Shown: positions 25,164 through 33,738 of the stretch, piece after piece
Layout: each line of letters starts with the position of its first letter
How positions within the stretch are numbered: position 1 is the first letter of the stretch
Origin: Halotia wernerae
GTDB taxonomy: Bacteria > Cyanobacteriota > Cyanobacteriia > Cyanobacteriales > Nostocaceae
Reading direction: 5' to 3'
Assembly: GCA_034931985.1 (NCBI GenBank)
Contig: JAYGHB010000001.1
Coordinates: forward strand, 310,001 to 374,000
Length of the DNA stretch: 64,000 bases
The notes under the pieces: generated by a model
Databases searched by the model: none
Told to the model about the DNA's origin: nothing
Seen by the model: the letters and a program-made list of their open reading frames with translations, nothing else
Translations under genes and position numbers: made by a program

Positions 25164-25682
25164 ATGGCTGGTGCCAAATCGCTTACCGACCGCCTGAAAA
25201 CGGCGCGGACCGTTTTCGAATGGGCGTGCGGCGCCGTACTGGCCGCGTTCACCGGCCTCGTCCTCTATTCCGTGACGCTGCGCTACTTCTTCAATAATCC
25301 GCCGATGTGGGGCGAAGACATCCCGAAGCTGCTCTTCGTCTGGCTCAGTTTCGTCGGCGGCGGGCTCGCCTATATGCTGGGCTACAACATCCGTATGACC
25401 AGCGTTGTCGAACAATTCCCGCGCAAAGTCCGGATCGCCGTCGAACTCGCGATGCGCGGGCTGACGCTGGCCATGCTTGCCGTCATCGTCTGGTACTCGC
25501 TGCCGATCATCGAGTTGTCGATGTATCGGCGCGTTCTCGCGACCGGCCTTTCCGACGCCTGGACCTATGCGGCGCTACCGATCGGCGCCGTGCTTCTCGC
25601 GGCGAACGAAGTTGTGCGCATGTGGCTCGCCGTGCTGGGCGGACACACCGACGACGACAGCTCCCTGCATTCGGGTATGTGA
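25164..25682 (+). CDS. TRAP transporter small permease (DctQ type)
   Basis: A 172-residue inner-membrane protein with four hydrophobic helices. VTLRYFFNNPPMWGEDIPKLLFVWLSFVGGG is the DctQ signature with the conserved W-x-E-E/D region. The open frame begins much farther upstream, but ATG 25164 follows a TTGGGGGA site and gives the standard DctQ length. It pairs with the large permease encoded three bases downstream to make the Na+-dependent TRAP channel. The receptor gene completes the operon. The substrate is probably an organic acid handled by the neighbouring enzymes. Confidence 0.92.
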   Translation: MAGAKSLTDRLKTARTVFEWACGAVLAAFTGLVLYSVTLRYFFNNPPMWGEDIPKLLFVWLSFVGGGLAYMLGYNIRMTSVVEQFPRKVRIAVELAMRGLTLAMLAVIVWYSLPIIELSMYRRVLATGLSDAWTYAALPIGAVLLAANEVVRMWLAVLGGHTDDDSSLHSGM

Positions 25683-25685
25683 TCG

Positions 25686-26978
25686 ATGCTTCTTATTTCC
25701 ATGATTTTGGTGCTGTTCGTCCTGATCGTCCTCGGGATGGACATCGCCTTCTCGATCGGCGTCGCGTCGCTTTTCTATATTCTGATCACGCAGTTCGGCG
25801 ACCGGCCGATCAACCCGGTTCTGTTCGTCCAGGAACTCACGGCGGGCGTGGACAGTTTCGCGCTGCTCGCCATTCCAATGTTCATTTTCGCGGGCGAGTT
25901 GATGACCAAGTCGGGCGTCACGCAGCGCCTGATCACATTCTCGTCGAGCCTCGTCGGACATAAGCCCGGCGGCCTCGCCAACACGGGCATCACGGCGAAT
26001 CTGTTCATGGCCGGCATCTCCGGCTCGGCCGTCGCCGACGCCGCCGCCGTGGGTTCGGTGCTGGTGCCCGAGATGAAGCGCCGCGGCTACAGCTCGGCCT
26101 ATGCCGCCGGCGTGATCGCCGCCGCCGCGTCGATGGGCCCGATCATTCCGCCGTCGATCCTGTTCATTCTGCTCGGGTCGATCGTCAACATCTCGGTCGG
26201 GCAGTTGTTCATCGCGGGTATCCTGCCCGGAATCGTGATGTACGCCGCGATGCTGGCGACCAGCGCCTATATGTCGCGCCGCTTGAATCTGCCGGTCGAG
26301 GTGCGCGTGACGGGCGACGCCAAGCGCCGGGCGATTTTAGGGGGCATCCTGCCGCTGGGTGCCCCGGTGATGATCGTGCTGAGCAAGATTTTCGGCATCG
26401 CCACGCCGACGGAATCGGCGGCGCTGGTGACGCTTTACACGCTGGTGCTCGCGGTCGTCGTCTATCGCAGCCTCAGCCCCCAGGCGTTCCTGCAAGCCGC
26501 CGTGGCGGCGGCGCTGACAACGGCGGTCGTGATGATGACGGTCGCGACCAGCCAGATCTTCGGATCGCTCGCCGTTCTGGCGGGGCTCGGCGACACGCTG
26601 ACGACGGCGATGCGCGCGATCTCCGACAACCCTTACGTCCTGCTTCTGCTCATCAACATCGCGTTGCTGCTGCTCGGCACGATCATGGAGCCGCTGCCGC
26701 TGATGCTGATTCTCGCTCCCATCCTGTTCCCGATGCTGACCGGGATGGGCGTCGATCCGATCCATTTCGGCGTCGTGATGGTGCTGAACCTCGTCCTCGG
26801 CATGGTGACGCCGCCGGTCGGGCTCACGCTGTTCGTCATGGCGCGGATCGGCAATGTCGGCGTGTGGGAACTGTTCTGGGCCGCGTGGCCCTATTTCCTC
26901 GTCCTCGTGGCGGTGCTTCTGGTGCTCACTTACGTGCCGTGGTTCTCGCTCGCGCTGGTCGATCTTTGGATGCGTTGA
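25686..26978 (+). CDS. TRAP transporter large permease (DctM type)
   Basis: A 430-residue protein with about twelve membrane helices. Hallmarks are LLAIPMFIFAGELMTKSGVT near residue 60, GISGSAVADAAAVGSVLVPEMKRRGY, IPPSILFILLG, and the late MVTPPVGLTLFV. It is the ion-coupled translocation subunit of the TRAP importer. Its ATG lies three bases after the DctQ stop. A receptor gene with a strong AGGAGG site follows 36 bp downstream. Confidence 0.95.
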   Translation: MLLISMILVLFVLIVLGMDIAFSIGVASLFYILITQFGDRPINPVLFVQELTAGVDSFALLAIPMFIFAGELMTKSGVTQRLITFSSSLVGHKPGGLANTGITANLFMAGISGSAVADAAAVGSVLVPEMKRRGYSSAYAAGVIAAAASMGPIIPPSILFILLGSIVNISVGQLFIAGILPGIVMYAAMLATSAYMSRRLNLPVEVRVTGDAKRRAILGGILPLGAPVMIVLSKIFGIATPTESAALVTLYTLVLAVVVYRSLSPQAFLQAAVAAALTTAVVMMTVATSQIFGSLAVLAGLGDTLTTAMRAISDNPYVLLLLINIALLLLGTIMEPLPLMLILAPILFPMLTGMGVDPIHFGVVMVLNLVLGMVTPPVGLTLFVMARIGNVGVWELFWAAWPYFLVLVAVLLVLTYVPWFSLALVDLWMR

Positions 26979-27014
26979 TTCACCCCCAAGACCTACAAAA
27001 CAGGAGGCAACACA

Positions 27015-28004
27015 ATGAACACCAAGATTTCGCGCCGCGGTTTCGTCGCCGGTACGGCGGCCCTGGGCGGCGCTGCGCTGCTGCCCGGCATGTCGGCGGC
27101 CCAGCAGAGGATCGTGCTGCGCTACGGCAACGCCGGTGCTCCCAACACGCTGTCGAACACGTTCAACGCCAAGCTTTCGGAAACGCTGTCGCGCAAGACG
27201 AACGGCGCCGTATCGTTCGAGATCTTCGCGGGCTCGCTGGGCGGCGAACAGAAACTCATCGATTCGATGGCGCTGGGCAGCCTCGACGTCTACAACGGCG
27301 CCTATACGGGTACCCGCGAGTTCGACATCCTCTACAGCCCCTATTTCTTCCGCGACGGCGCGCATGCCGGCCGCGTGATGAAGGGCCCGATCGGAACGAA
27401 GGCTTCGGCCGTGTTGCAGACGCGTTATCGCGCGCGCCTGTTGGGTGCGGGTCGTCTGGGCGGCTACAACCTGATGCTCAAGCAGCCGATCAAGTCGCTC
27501 GCCGAACTGCGCGGCCGCAAGATCCGCGCGCCGCAGATCGAAGGCTGCATCGAAGGTTTGAAGTTCTTCGGCGCGATCCCGACGCCGATCCCCTTCAACG
27601 AAATCTATCTCGCCCTTCAGCAGGGCATCGTGGACGGCGTGCTGACCGCGCTGAACCCCGGCGTCGCCGGCAAGTTCTTCGAAGTCTGCAAGTACGTCGT
27701 GACGAACGATTTCGGCATCGCGCTCGATAAGCAGGTCATTTCGGTCGCGGCGTGGAACCGTCTGTCGGCGGCGCAGCAGCAGGCGCTGCAGTCCAGCTTC
27801 GACGAACTCGAAGCGCCGGACTACTTCGAAGTCGGCGTCAAGCTGAAGGACACGGACATCGCCACCTGGCGTAATTCCCAGGGTGCCGACAGCATCATCA
27901 CGCTGCCGGGCGCCAGCCTGGCGTCGGAGGTCGAACCGCTCAACAAGCGTCTGGCCGACGAAGTGTTCGGGGCCGGTTCCTGGGACGCGATCAAGGCGGC
28001 CTGA
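27015..28004 (+). CDS. TRAP transporter substrate-binding protein (DctP type), probable Tat substrate
   Basis: A 329-residue periplasmic receptor. The leader MNTKISRRGFVAGTAALG has a twin-arginine motif (SRRGFVAG) followed by a moderate hydrophobic core and cleavage near MSAAQQ, suggesting Tat export. The mature part follows DctP: GSLGGEQKLIDSMALGSLDV and GRKIRAPQIEGCIEGLKFFGAIPTPIPFNEIYLALQQGIVDG, whose Arg normally binds the substrate carboxylate. An AGGAGG site (27002-27007) precedes the ATG by seven bases. A factor-independent terminator closes the operon at 28019-28050. Confidence 0.93.
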   Translation: MNTKISRRGFVAGTAALGGAALLPGMSAAQQRIVLRYGNAGAPNTLSNTFNAKLSETLSRKTNGAVSFEIFAGSLGGEQKLIDSMALGSLDVYNGAYTGTREFDILYSPYFFRDGAHAGRVMKGPIGTKASAVLQTRYRARLLGAGRLGGYNLMLKQPIKSLAELRGRKIRAPQIEGCIEGLKFFGAIPTPIPFNEIYLALQQGIVDGVLTALNPGVAGKFFEVCKYVVTNDFGIALDKQVISVAAWNRLSAAQQQALQSSFDELEAPDYFEVGVKLKDTDIATWRNSQGADSIITLPGASLASEVEPLNKRLADEVFGAGSWDAIKAA

Positions 28005-28018
28005 TCGGGCCGGAACGG

Positions 28019-28050
28019 GGGCCGCGTGCCAAAAGCGCGCGGCCCTTTTT
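28019..28050 (+). terminator. Rho-independent terminator of the TRAP operon
   Basis: GGGCCGCG (28019-28026) pairs with CGCGGCCC (28038-28045) around an 11-base loop containing AAAA, followed by five T residues. It begins 15 bases after the receptor stop codon. This separates the TRAP operon from the small gene at 28080. Confidence 0.85.
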
Positions 28051-28079
28051 CATTCGGATGGATACAAGCGGAGCAGACA

Positions 28080-28388
28080 ATGTCGGCCGATAGCGTTCCC
28101 GAACAGACTTTCTTCGAAGATCCCGCGATCGACCGCGCGGTGGCGATGATCATGACGCTCGCGGCCGAACTCGCCGTCGCCAAGGATCGTCTGCGCGCGA
28201 TGGAAGTGCTGCTCGTGCGCCAAGGCGCGCTACAACCCGACGCGCTCGACGCCTATCAGCCCGACGCCGAGGAAGCCAAGAAACTCGCCGCCGATCGCGA
28301 CGCCTTCGCGCGCCAGATCGTCGAAGCGGTCAAGGGCACCCAGGCTTCGCTGGGCGCCCCCGCCGACGTCAATCGGCGCTTCGCCTAA
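28080..28388 (+). CDS. Small helical protein of unknown function
   Basis: A 102-residue acidic, probably all-helical cytoplasmic protein that I do not recognise. The ATG at 28080 has GGAG eight bases upstream, and a longer frame from 28026 would start inside the terminator hairpin. Residues about 18-50 form one amphipathic helix (AVAMIMTLAAELAVAKDRLRAMEVLLVRQG) that could be a coiled coil, with a second helix at about 67-87. It ends nine bases from the convergent CMD-like gene. Its transcript must start within or just after the TRAP terminator, so low read-through expression is possible. No function is assigned. Confidence 0.65.
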   Translation: MSADSVPEQTFFEDPAIDRAVAMIMTLAAELAVAKDRLRAMEVLLVRQGALQPDALDAYQPDAEEAKKLAADRDAFARQIVEAVKGTQASLGAPADVNRRFA

Positions 28389-28397
28389 GACGAAGCG

Positions 28398-29027
28398 TCA
28401 GAACGGCGACGGGATTTTTCCGTCCGCCGCCGCCTCGGCCCACGCGTCGACCGCATCGATCAAGGTCGGCCCGCCGCACGGCAACAGCAAGAACGCCAAG
28501 GCTTCGACCAGTGCGGCCGGTTTGCCGCCCGCGGCGAAGAAGCGCTTGATGTGCATTTGTAGCGACGCCGCATCGCGCTTGGACGCGTGCGCCGTCGCCA
28601 GCGCCAATTCGACCAAGGCTTCGGGCACGTCACCGCGCGCGGCGGCGATATTGGCGAAGTAAATCTCGTCCATCGCCGCGTCGGGCGCCCAATCCGTCCA
28701 ATATTGCTTGGCGAAAGCTGTGGCCGGCCGGCTTTCGGCGATGCCCGCCAGATTGATCGCGATATGCATATGCGCGCGCGGCAAGCCGGCCGCATCGGCG
28801 CGGCGCAAATGCAGCGTGCCGTGGCCTTCGCGCACCGCGACCAGCAGCGTCACCCACACGAATTCCTTTTCCCGGTCGGTCAGCGTCTTTTGCGTCAGCG
28901 TGAGGCGCGTATAGAACGCGTCGTATTTCGCGAGCAACTCGCCGTCATAGGCGGCCAGCATCTTGTGATAGGGCAGCAGATAGCCGCGCTTGCCGCCGAC
29001 TTGTTCGAGCGTTTTCGTATCGGTCAT
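28398..29027 (-). CDS. CMD/AhpD-like protein, second paralogue
   Basis: A 209-residue protein related to the preceding gene: both begin with a GYLLP(Y/H)H(K/G) segment, then TxxxxxKEFVWxxxLxA. The segment TLTDREKEFVWVTLLVAVREGHGTLHLRRADAAGL resembles the core helix pair of the carboxymuconolactone decarboxylase/AhpD superfamily. It lacks a C-x-x-C redox pair. It starts at an ATG overlapping the upstream paralogue's stop. The two probably act together as a heteromer or on consecutive substrates. Family membership is moderate and function is unknown. Confidence 0.65.
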   Translation of the reverse strand: MTDTKTLEQVGGKRGYLLPYHKMLAAYDGELLAKYDAFYTRLTLTQKTLTDREKEFVWVTLLVAVREGHGTLHLRRADAAGLPRAHMHIAINLAGIAESRPATAFAKQYWTDWAPDAAMDEIYFANIAAARGDVPEALVELALATAHASKRDAASLQMHIKRFFAAGGKPAALVEALAFLLLPCGGPTLIDAVDAWAEAAADGKIPSPF

Positions 29028-29749
29028 TTCTTCACCTTTCCGCTGGCTTCGTCGTGTCCGCCCTGCCCTTCGAGGGACGCCCAGGCGCGCAGTCTTGGCG
29101 AGGCCGTCACGCGGCCTTCGCGAATGAGTTCGAGCCATACGCCCGCCGCTTCCACGAAGCGCGGCACGCCGGCGGGAAACATCGTCAGCATCAACGATTC
29201 GGCGACGCGGTCTTCGCTTTCGCCCGCGGCGACGGCCTCGACGATCGCGTCGGCGAGTTGCGCCCATTGATCGAGGCAGGTGCGCGTCGCGACTTCCGCC
29301 AGCAGCGCTTGGCCGGGCGTCACGTCGCCGCCCGCGATCAACGCCGCGCGCGCGTCGCCCCGCGCCTGACGCCAATCGAAGCCCGCCATATGCGGCGACC
29401 AGATCTTGTCGGCGAAGGCGACGGCGCCCTCGCCGCGCGCCCAAGCCGCGAGCCGCACCGCGATCGCGATCTGCGCGTCGGTGCCGCCGGCATTGCGGAA
29501 TTTCGCGATATGATGCGTCGCCGCCGCCTCGTCCGTCGCCGCGAGGATCGCGAGCCAGACGAACTCCTTGGTGAAGTCGTCGAGATGGCGTTTGCCCAAG
29601 GTCAATGCGCGGTACAATGCGCCATAGGCTTCCAGCACGTCGGGCGCCATCGCCGCCAGCAGACCGTGATGGGGCAGCAAATAGCCGCGCTCCGCCTTCA
29701 ACGCGGCAAGCTTCGCGACCAATTCGTCGACCCCGTTTTCCGCCGCCAT
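29024..29749 (-). CDS. CMD/AhpD-like protein, first paralogue
   Basis: A 241-residue protein with an internal AhpD/CMD-like helical core (TLGKRHLDDFTKEFVWLAILAATDEAAATHHIAKFRNAGG). The THH segment corresponds to the AHH seen in typical CMD enzymes, but the usual cysteine pair is absent. A C-terminal repeat of the fold (residues about 145-215) is visible. The open frame extends far upstream; ATG 29749 is chosen because the divergent methyltransferase promoter begins there. It is the first gene of a two-gene operon of paralogues. A role in lactone or hydroperoxide chemistry of the catabolic region is possible but not shown. Confidence 0.68.
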   Translation of the reverse strand: MAAENGVDELVAKLAALKAERGYLLPHHGLLAAMAPDVLEAYGALYRALTLGKRHLDDFTKEFVWLAILAATDEAAATHHIAKFRNAGGTDAQIAIAVRLAAWARGEGAVAFADKIWSPHMAGFDWRQARGDARAALIAGGDVTPGQALLAEVATRTCLDQWAQLADAIVEAVAAGESEDRVAESLMLTMFPAGVPRFVEAAGVWLELIREGRVTASPRLRAWASLEGQGGHDEASGKVKK

Positions 29750-29842
29750 CTTGCCTCCGCGCAAAAAACCTATTGATATATGTTTAGTACAATTACACAC
29801 TAACGTCAGAAAACCAAACACGGACAGGAATGGAGGCGTCGC
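29750..29842 (+). promoter_or_regulatory. Divergent promoter region CMD pair / methyltransferase operon
   Basis: This 93-bp region is strongly AT-rich relative to its surroundings, with TTGATATATGTTTAGTACAA at 29772-29791 and an ACACACTAACG segment after it. TTGATATA resembles the elements at 25097-25105 (opposite strand) and 13880-13885. A GGAGG ribosome site at 29832-29836 precedes the methyltransferase ATG by six bases. Promoters must fire in both directions from here. Confidence 0.5.
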
Positions 29843-30919
29843 ATGCGTACCGATCCCCCGACCCATCGGCCCTTCGAAGCGTTCCAGGAATTCCTGCTGT
29901 CCTGCAAGCTGCAATGGACGCGGAACCTTTATCCCGAAGTGGCGCAGCGTTATCGCGCGGCGGCCGAAGCCGCCCCCGCCAAACCGCAAACCGTCGCCGA
30001 CGTCGAAAAGCTGATCGCGAACGACACGACCTATCGCTATTTCGCGTGGTTCGAGCGGCATCTGCAGAAGATGAAGTATTCGGGCCGCTACGGTCTGGCC
30101 GGCCATTACGGCGCGCATCGCGACGAATTGGCGCCGATGATCGAAACGGCGAGCAACGATCGCCTGGTCATTCCGCCGGATTTCGCACCGCCCGAATACT
30201 ACCCCGCCATCGACATCCACCAGCATCCCGGCGGCGTGCACGGCGATTCCGTCGCCGGCATGGTCTACGAGCGCGGGGCGCGCACCACGACGCCGCTGCT
30301 CGACAAGCATGGCGACCTGCATCAGCGCTTCACCCGCATCGCGATGGAACGCCTGGGCAAACAGCCCAAGCGCGTCGTCGATATGGGTTGCGGCTTCGGC
30401 AAAAGCACCCGGCCCTTCTATTCGTCGAGCCGCGACACGGAGGTCGTCGGCGTCGATCTCGCCGCCCCGTGCGTGAAGCTCGCCGCGCATACGGCGGCCG
30501 AGGATCAAGCGCGCAATGTCCAGTTCCGCCAAGGCGACGCGGCCGATACGAAACTGCCCGCGGGCAACGCCGATCTCGTCACCAGCACGATGATGCTGCA
30601 CGAGATGCCCGTCTCCCATATCGAGAAGGTGTTGCACGAAGCCCATCGACTGCTCGCCCCCGGCGGCTGGTCGATCCATCTCGACTTCTTGGCGGGCGAC
30701 GATCCGTTCAACAAGTTCATCCATTACGGCCATAGTGCCCGCAACAACGAGCCGTTCATGCCGCCGCTCGACCAGATGGATTTGACGGCCGCGCATCGTC
30801 GCGCCGGTTTCGACAAGGTCGAGATCATGCGCTTCGAGGAAATGACCGGCGCGTTGTCGCCCGAAAACAAGGCGTGGCGTTTCCCCTGGGTCGTCATCGC
30901 CGCGCGCAAGGCCGCCTGA
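29843..30919 (+). CDS. Class I SAM-dependent methyltransferase
   Basis: A 358-residue protein with a long N-terminal helical region (about residues 1-165) and a class I methyltransferase domain. SAM-binding motif I is RVVDMGCGFGKST, motif II is EVVGVDLAAPCVKLA, and the motif IV/post-I region includes LVTSTMMLHEMP. A good GGAGG site precedes the ATG. The first gene of a seven-gene operon, its stop shares one base with the M24 gene start (TGATG). The acceptor is unknown. The N-terminal extension with DIHQHPGG may hold the substrate. Confidence 0.85.
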   Translation: MRTDPPTHRPFEAFQEFLLSCKLQWTRNLYPEVAQRYRAAAEAAPAKPQTVADVEKLIANDTTYRYFAWFERHLQKMKYSGRYGLAGHYGAHRDELAPMIETASNDRLVIPPDFAPPEYYPAIDIHQHPGGVHGDSVAGMVYERGARTTTPLLDKHGDLHQRFTRIAMERLGKQPKRVVDMGCGFGKSTRPFYSSSRDTEVVGVDLAAPCVKLAAHTAAEDQARNVQFRQGDAADTKLPAGNADLVTSTMMLHEMPVSHIEKVLHEAHRLLAPGGWSIHLDFLAGDDPFNKFIHYGHSARNNEPFMPPLDQMDLTAAHRRAGFDKVEIMRFEEMTGALSPENKAWRFPWVVIAARKAA

Positions 30920-32148
30920 TGCTGATCAATCTCGACCGCGCACGCCGCTTGCTGCGCGAAGCCGGTCTCGACGGTGCCGTCCTCGCGACGACGACGAATG
31001 TTTGCTACGCCTCGGGCTTCGCGTCGGAATATCTGCTCGGCCGGTTCGAGGATTGGTCGGCGGCGGTGATCCTGCCCGCGAGCGCCAACGCCGAACCCGT
31101 GCTCGTGATCCAGGAATTCGATCTGCCCACGCTGGCGGAACGGCCGAGCTGGATCAAAGCCGTCGAGATGTTCGGCAATCCGTGGAGCTCGGTCGGCGTC
31201 TATATGGGCGAAACGCTGGAGCGCAATCTCTCCAACGATCTTCGCCGCAACCTGGCCGCCAAACGCGCGGAATTGCGCCCGACGCAGAAAAGCTCGTTCA
31301 TCGACGCGGTGATCGCCGCGGTCGAACGCGCGGGCCTCAAATCCGCGAAGCTCGGCTGCGACGACGCGCGATTGGCCCAGCGCCTTGCCGCGCGCGGCCT
31401 GGGCGGGAACGCGCCGATCGCCGATATTCTCCAGCTCATGCGCCGCATCCGCATCGTCAAAACGCGCGACGAGATCGCGCTGATGACCAAGGGCGCCGAA
31501 GTCAACGCCAAGGCGCTGGAAGCGGTCATCGCCAACGCCAAGCCCGGCATCGCGGAGGACGATCTGATCCGCGTCTATCGCCGCGTGCTGGTCGATCACG
31601 ACGCGGCGTTCCTGGGCGAACGCGGCATGATGTTCGGCGCGGGCGACGCGTCGGCGATGAGCCTGCCCGCGAGCCACGAGCGCCGTTTGACGCCGGGCGA
31701 CGCGGTCGTGCTCGACTGCCTGGGCACGCTCGGCGGCTATCACATGGATCTCGCGCGCACCGGCGTCGTCGGCGAACCGACGGAGGCGCACAAGCTGCGC
31801 TACAAGGCCGTGGTCACCGCGCTGGAAGCGGTCGAAGACGCGATCAAGCCGGGTATCAACACCGAAGATCTGCGCAAGCTGACGCGCGACACGATCGAAG
31901 GATTCGGCCTGCGCCGCGATCTCGTCTCCGTCACCACGCACGGGATCGGCCTGGAAGTGTTCGAATTCCCCGAGGAGGATAGCCTCGTGAAGGGCTACGC
32001 CCTCGAGGAGAACATGATCGTGAACACCGAAGTTTTCTATCGCGATCCCGATCTCGGCAGCTTCCATCTGGAGGACAGCGTCGAGGTCGAGGCGAAGGGC
32101 TGCCGCATGCTGCGGCCCATCGATCGCGATCTGGTCGTGATCGCATGA
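30919..32148 (+). CDS. M24 family metallopeptidase-fold enzyme (Xaa-Pro dipeptidase/creatinase-like)
   Basis: A 409-residue two-domain protein: creatinase-like N-terminal domain (to about residue 175) and pita-bread M24 domain. The five metal ligands appear present: Asp in VVLDCLGT and in GGYHMDLART, His in VTTHGIGL, Glu in NTEVFY and Glu in LEDSVEV. It may cleave a C-N bond in a dipeptide, creatine-like or other amidino substrate. The start is the ATG of TGATG at the methyltransferase stop. The DCLGT replacement of the usual DxGxxxxGY spacing is slightly unusual. Function in this pathway is unknown. Confidence 0.87.
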   Translation: MLINLDRARRLLREAGLDGAVLATTTNVCYASGFASEYLLGRFEDWSAAVILPASANAEPVLVIQEFDLPTLAERPSWIKAVEMFGNPWSSVGVYMGETLERNLSNDLRRNLAAKRAELRPTQKSSFIDAVIAAVERAGLKSAKLGCDDARLAQRLAARGLGGNAPIADILQLMRRIRIVKTRDEIALMTKGAEVNAKALEAVIANAKPGIAEDDLIRVYRRVLVDHDAAFLGERGMMFGAGDASAMSLPASHERRLTPGDAVVLDCLGTLGGYHMDLARTGVVGEPTEAHKLRYKAVVTALEAVEDAIKPGINTEDLRKLTRDTIEGFGLRRDLVSVTTHGIGLEVFEFPEEDSLVKGYALEENMIVNTEVFYRDPDLGSFHLEDSVEVEAKGCRMLRPIDRDLVVIA

Positions 32149-32885
32149 CCGCCCCGCTGGTCGATCTGCGCGGCCTTCGCCTGCTGATCGTGGGCGGCGG
32201 ATCGGGTATCGGCCAGTCTTGCGTACGCCTTGCGGCCGATGCGGGTGCGATCGTCGCCGCGACGACGATGCCCGGCACGGACGAAGCCGCCCCCGAAGCC
32301 AGATTCGTTTGCGCCTGCGACACGCGCGACGACGCCCAAGTCGCCGCCGCCGTGCGCGACGCGGCGCAGACTATGGGTGGAATCGACGCGGCGATCGTCA
32401 CCGCCGGCGTGTTCGAGCATCGCAATATCGGCGAGACCGGCCCCGAGGATTGGGAGCGCGTCATGTCGATCAATCTGGGCGGCGCCTATCGCGTGGCGCG
32501 CCATGTGGCGCCGATTTTCGAGAAGCAGCGCGGCGGTTCGCTGGTGCTGTTCTCGAGCCAAATCGGCCTGATCGGCCATCGCCGCGCGACCGCCTATGCC
32601 GCGTCCAAAGGCGGCATCAACGCGCTCGCCAAAACCCTGACGGTGGAATTTGCGCCGTTCGGCGCACGCGCCAACGCCGTCGCCCCCGGCCCGATCGCCA
32701 CGCCGATGACCGCCATCGCGCGCGCGGACGCCACGCGGGCCGCCGGGCTGGTCGCCAGCATTCCGCTGGGCCGCTTGGGCGAAGCCGACGAAATCGCGCG
32801 CGCGGCGCTGTTCCTCGCCTCGCAAGCCGCATCGTTCATCACCGGCCATGTTCTGGTCGCCGACGGAGGAGTCACGGCCGTATGA
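32145..32885 (+). CDS. Short-chain dehydrogenase/reductase
   Basis: A 246-residue classical SDR. The cofactor loop reads LLIVGGGSGIGQS (variant of TGxxxGIG), the catalytic Ser lies in VLFSSQIG, and the YxxxK pair is in AYAASKGG. C-terminal GPIATPMTAI and FLASQAASFITGHVLVADGG are standard. It should reduce a ketone or oxidise an alcohol with NAD(P)(H). ATGA overlaps tie it to the M24 gene before it and the small cysteine-containing gene after it. The substrate is unknown. Confidence 0.92.
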   Translation: MTAPLVDLRGLRLLIVGGGSGIGQSCVRLAADAGAIVAATTMPGTDEAAPEARFVCACDTRDDAQVAAAVRDAAQTMGGIDAAIVTAGVFEHRNIGETGPEDWERVMSINLGGAYRVARHVAPIFEKQRGGSLVLFSSQIGLIGHRRATAYAASKGGINALAKTLTVEFAPFGARANAVAPGPIATPMTAIARADATRAAGLVASIPLGRLGEADEIARAALFLASQAASFITGHVLVADGGVTAV

Positions 32886-33403
32886 CGAACCCGCCCCCTA
32901 TCGATCCGTTCTACGTCCAGCCCGAAGATCATCTGGACGAGATGCAGGAGCGCCTGAAACAGGCGCTTGAATTCACCGACGACGAGTTCGAGCGTCTATC
33001 GCCCGAAGTGCGCAACCTGTTCGCGGCACGCCGGCATTTGGGCCATCGCTGGCTCGACGACTATCAAGTCGTGGTCGAGGTCACGAGCAATGGCGGCGGC
33101 TGCAAATGCGGCGTGAAGCCCGGCCAGAAGATCGTGTTCGACATGCGCCACAAGGTTATCCCGGCGCTGACCGATGCGCCCGTTTGCGTGCATCTGCTCT
33201 CGCCCATTCTATCGATCTTCTACATGACCTTCGACCGCGCGGCGGAAGGGCTGAACCCCATGACCTGCGTGTGGCGCTATCACGAATGCCCGCATACGGG
33301 GCCCGACGAAGGCAAGTCGAAGGCGCGCTGCCAAGTGCATCTGCGCCGCGCCGACACGCACGCGCCCGTGACCGAACGCATTCTTCCGAAGGCGGTGTCA
33401 TGA
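32882..33403 (+). CDS. TIGR04076-like small protein, larger copy
   Basis: A 173-residue cytoplasmic protein. An N-terminal helical part (residues about 1-55) precedes a domain with VVVEVTSNGGGCKCGVKPGQKIVFD. That is followed by PVCVHLLSPILSIF and a Cys-rich end (MTCVWRYHECPHTG). Spacing of the strand, the Gly-Q/E loop and the later Cys resembles TIGR04076 proteins, whose function is unknown to me. CKC and ECP could bind a metal. It overlaps the SDR and the next, related gene by four bases, so the two may form a complex. Confidence 0.62.
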   Translation: MTNPPPIDPFYVQPEDHLDEMQERLKQALEFTDDEFERLSPEVRNLFAARRHLGHRWLDDYQVVVEVTSNGGGCKCGVKPGQKIVFDMRHKVIPALTDAPVCVHLLSPILSIFYMTFDRAAEGLNPMTCVWRYHECPHTGPDEGKSKARCQVHLRRADTHAPVTERILPKAVS

Positions 33404-33738
33404 ACAAGGAAGATATGGAAATCGTCGCCGAGGTGACAGGCGCGCATCATTGCGCGAATTTCATCCGCGCGGGCGAGACCTTCGTGTTCTCGACCGACGG
33501 TTTGCTCGATACGTCCGCGTCGACCGCGCCGTTGTGCCTGGGCGTGATCGCCAAGCTGCAACCCGCCTTGCTGCTGGCGCAGGACCGACTGGAAGCGGGG
33601 CTTCACCCGATCAGTCCGCGCTTCAACACGTTCGATTGCTTCGATACCGGCATCGACCATGGCGGTACGGGCAAGGTTTTCGTCAAACTGCGCTTGCGCG
33701 ACAAGAAGACGGGCGCCTTCGTGGAGCCCGCGCCATGA
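33400..33738 (+). CDS. TIGR04076-like small protein, smaller copy
   Basis: A 112-residue protein with the same domain plan as the upstream gene: MEIVAEVTGAHHCANFIRAGETFVFS, then a loop ending STAPLCLGVIAKLQP, then FNTFDCFDTGIDHGG and a final beta strand (KVFVKLRL). Three cysteines fall at positions equivalent to those in the larger copy. It could bind a metal or form a heterodimer with that copy. It is translationally coupled on both sides (ATGA). No function is assigned. Confidence 0.62.
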   Translation: MNKEDMEIVAEVTGAHHCANFIRAGETFVFSTDGLLDTSASTAPLCLGVIAKLQPALLLAQDRLEAGLHPISPRFNTFDCFDTGIDHGGTGKVFVKLRLRDKKTGAFVEPAP

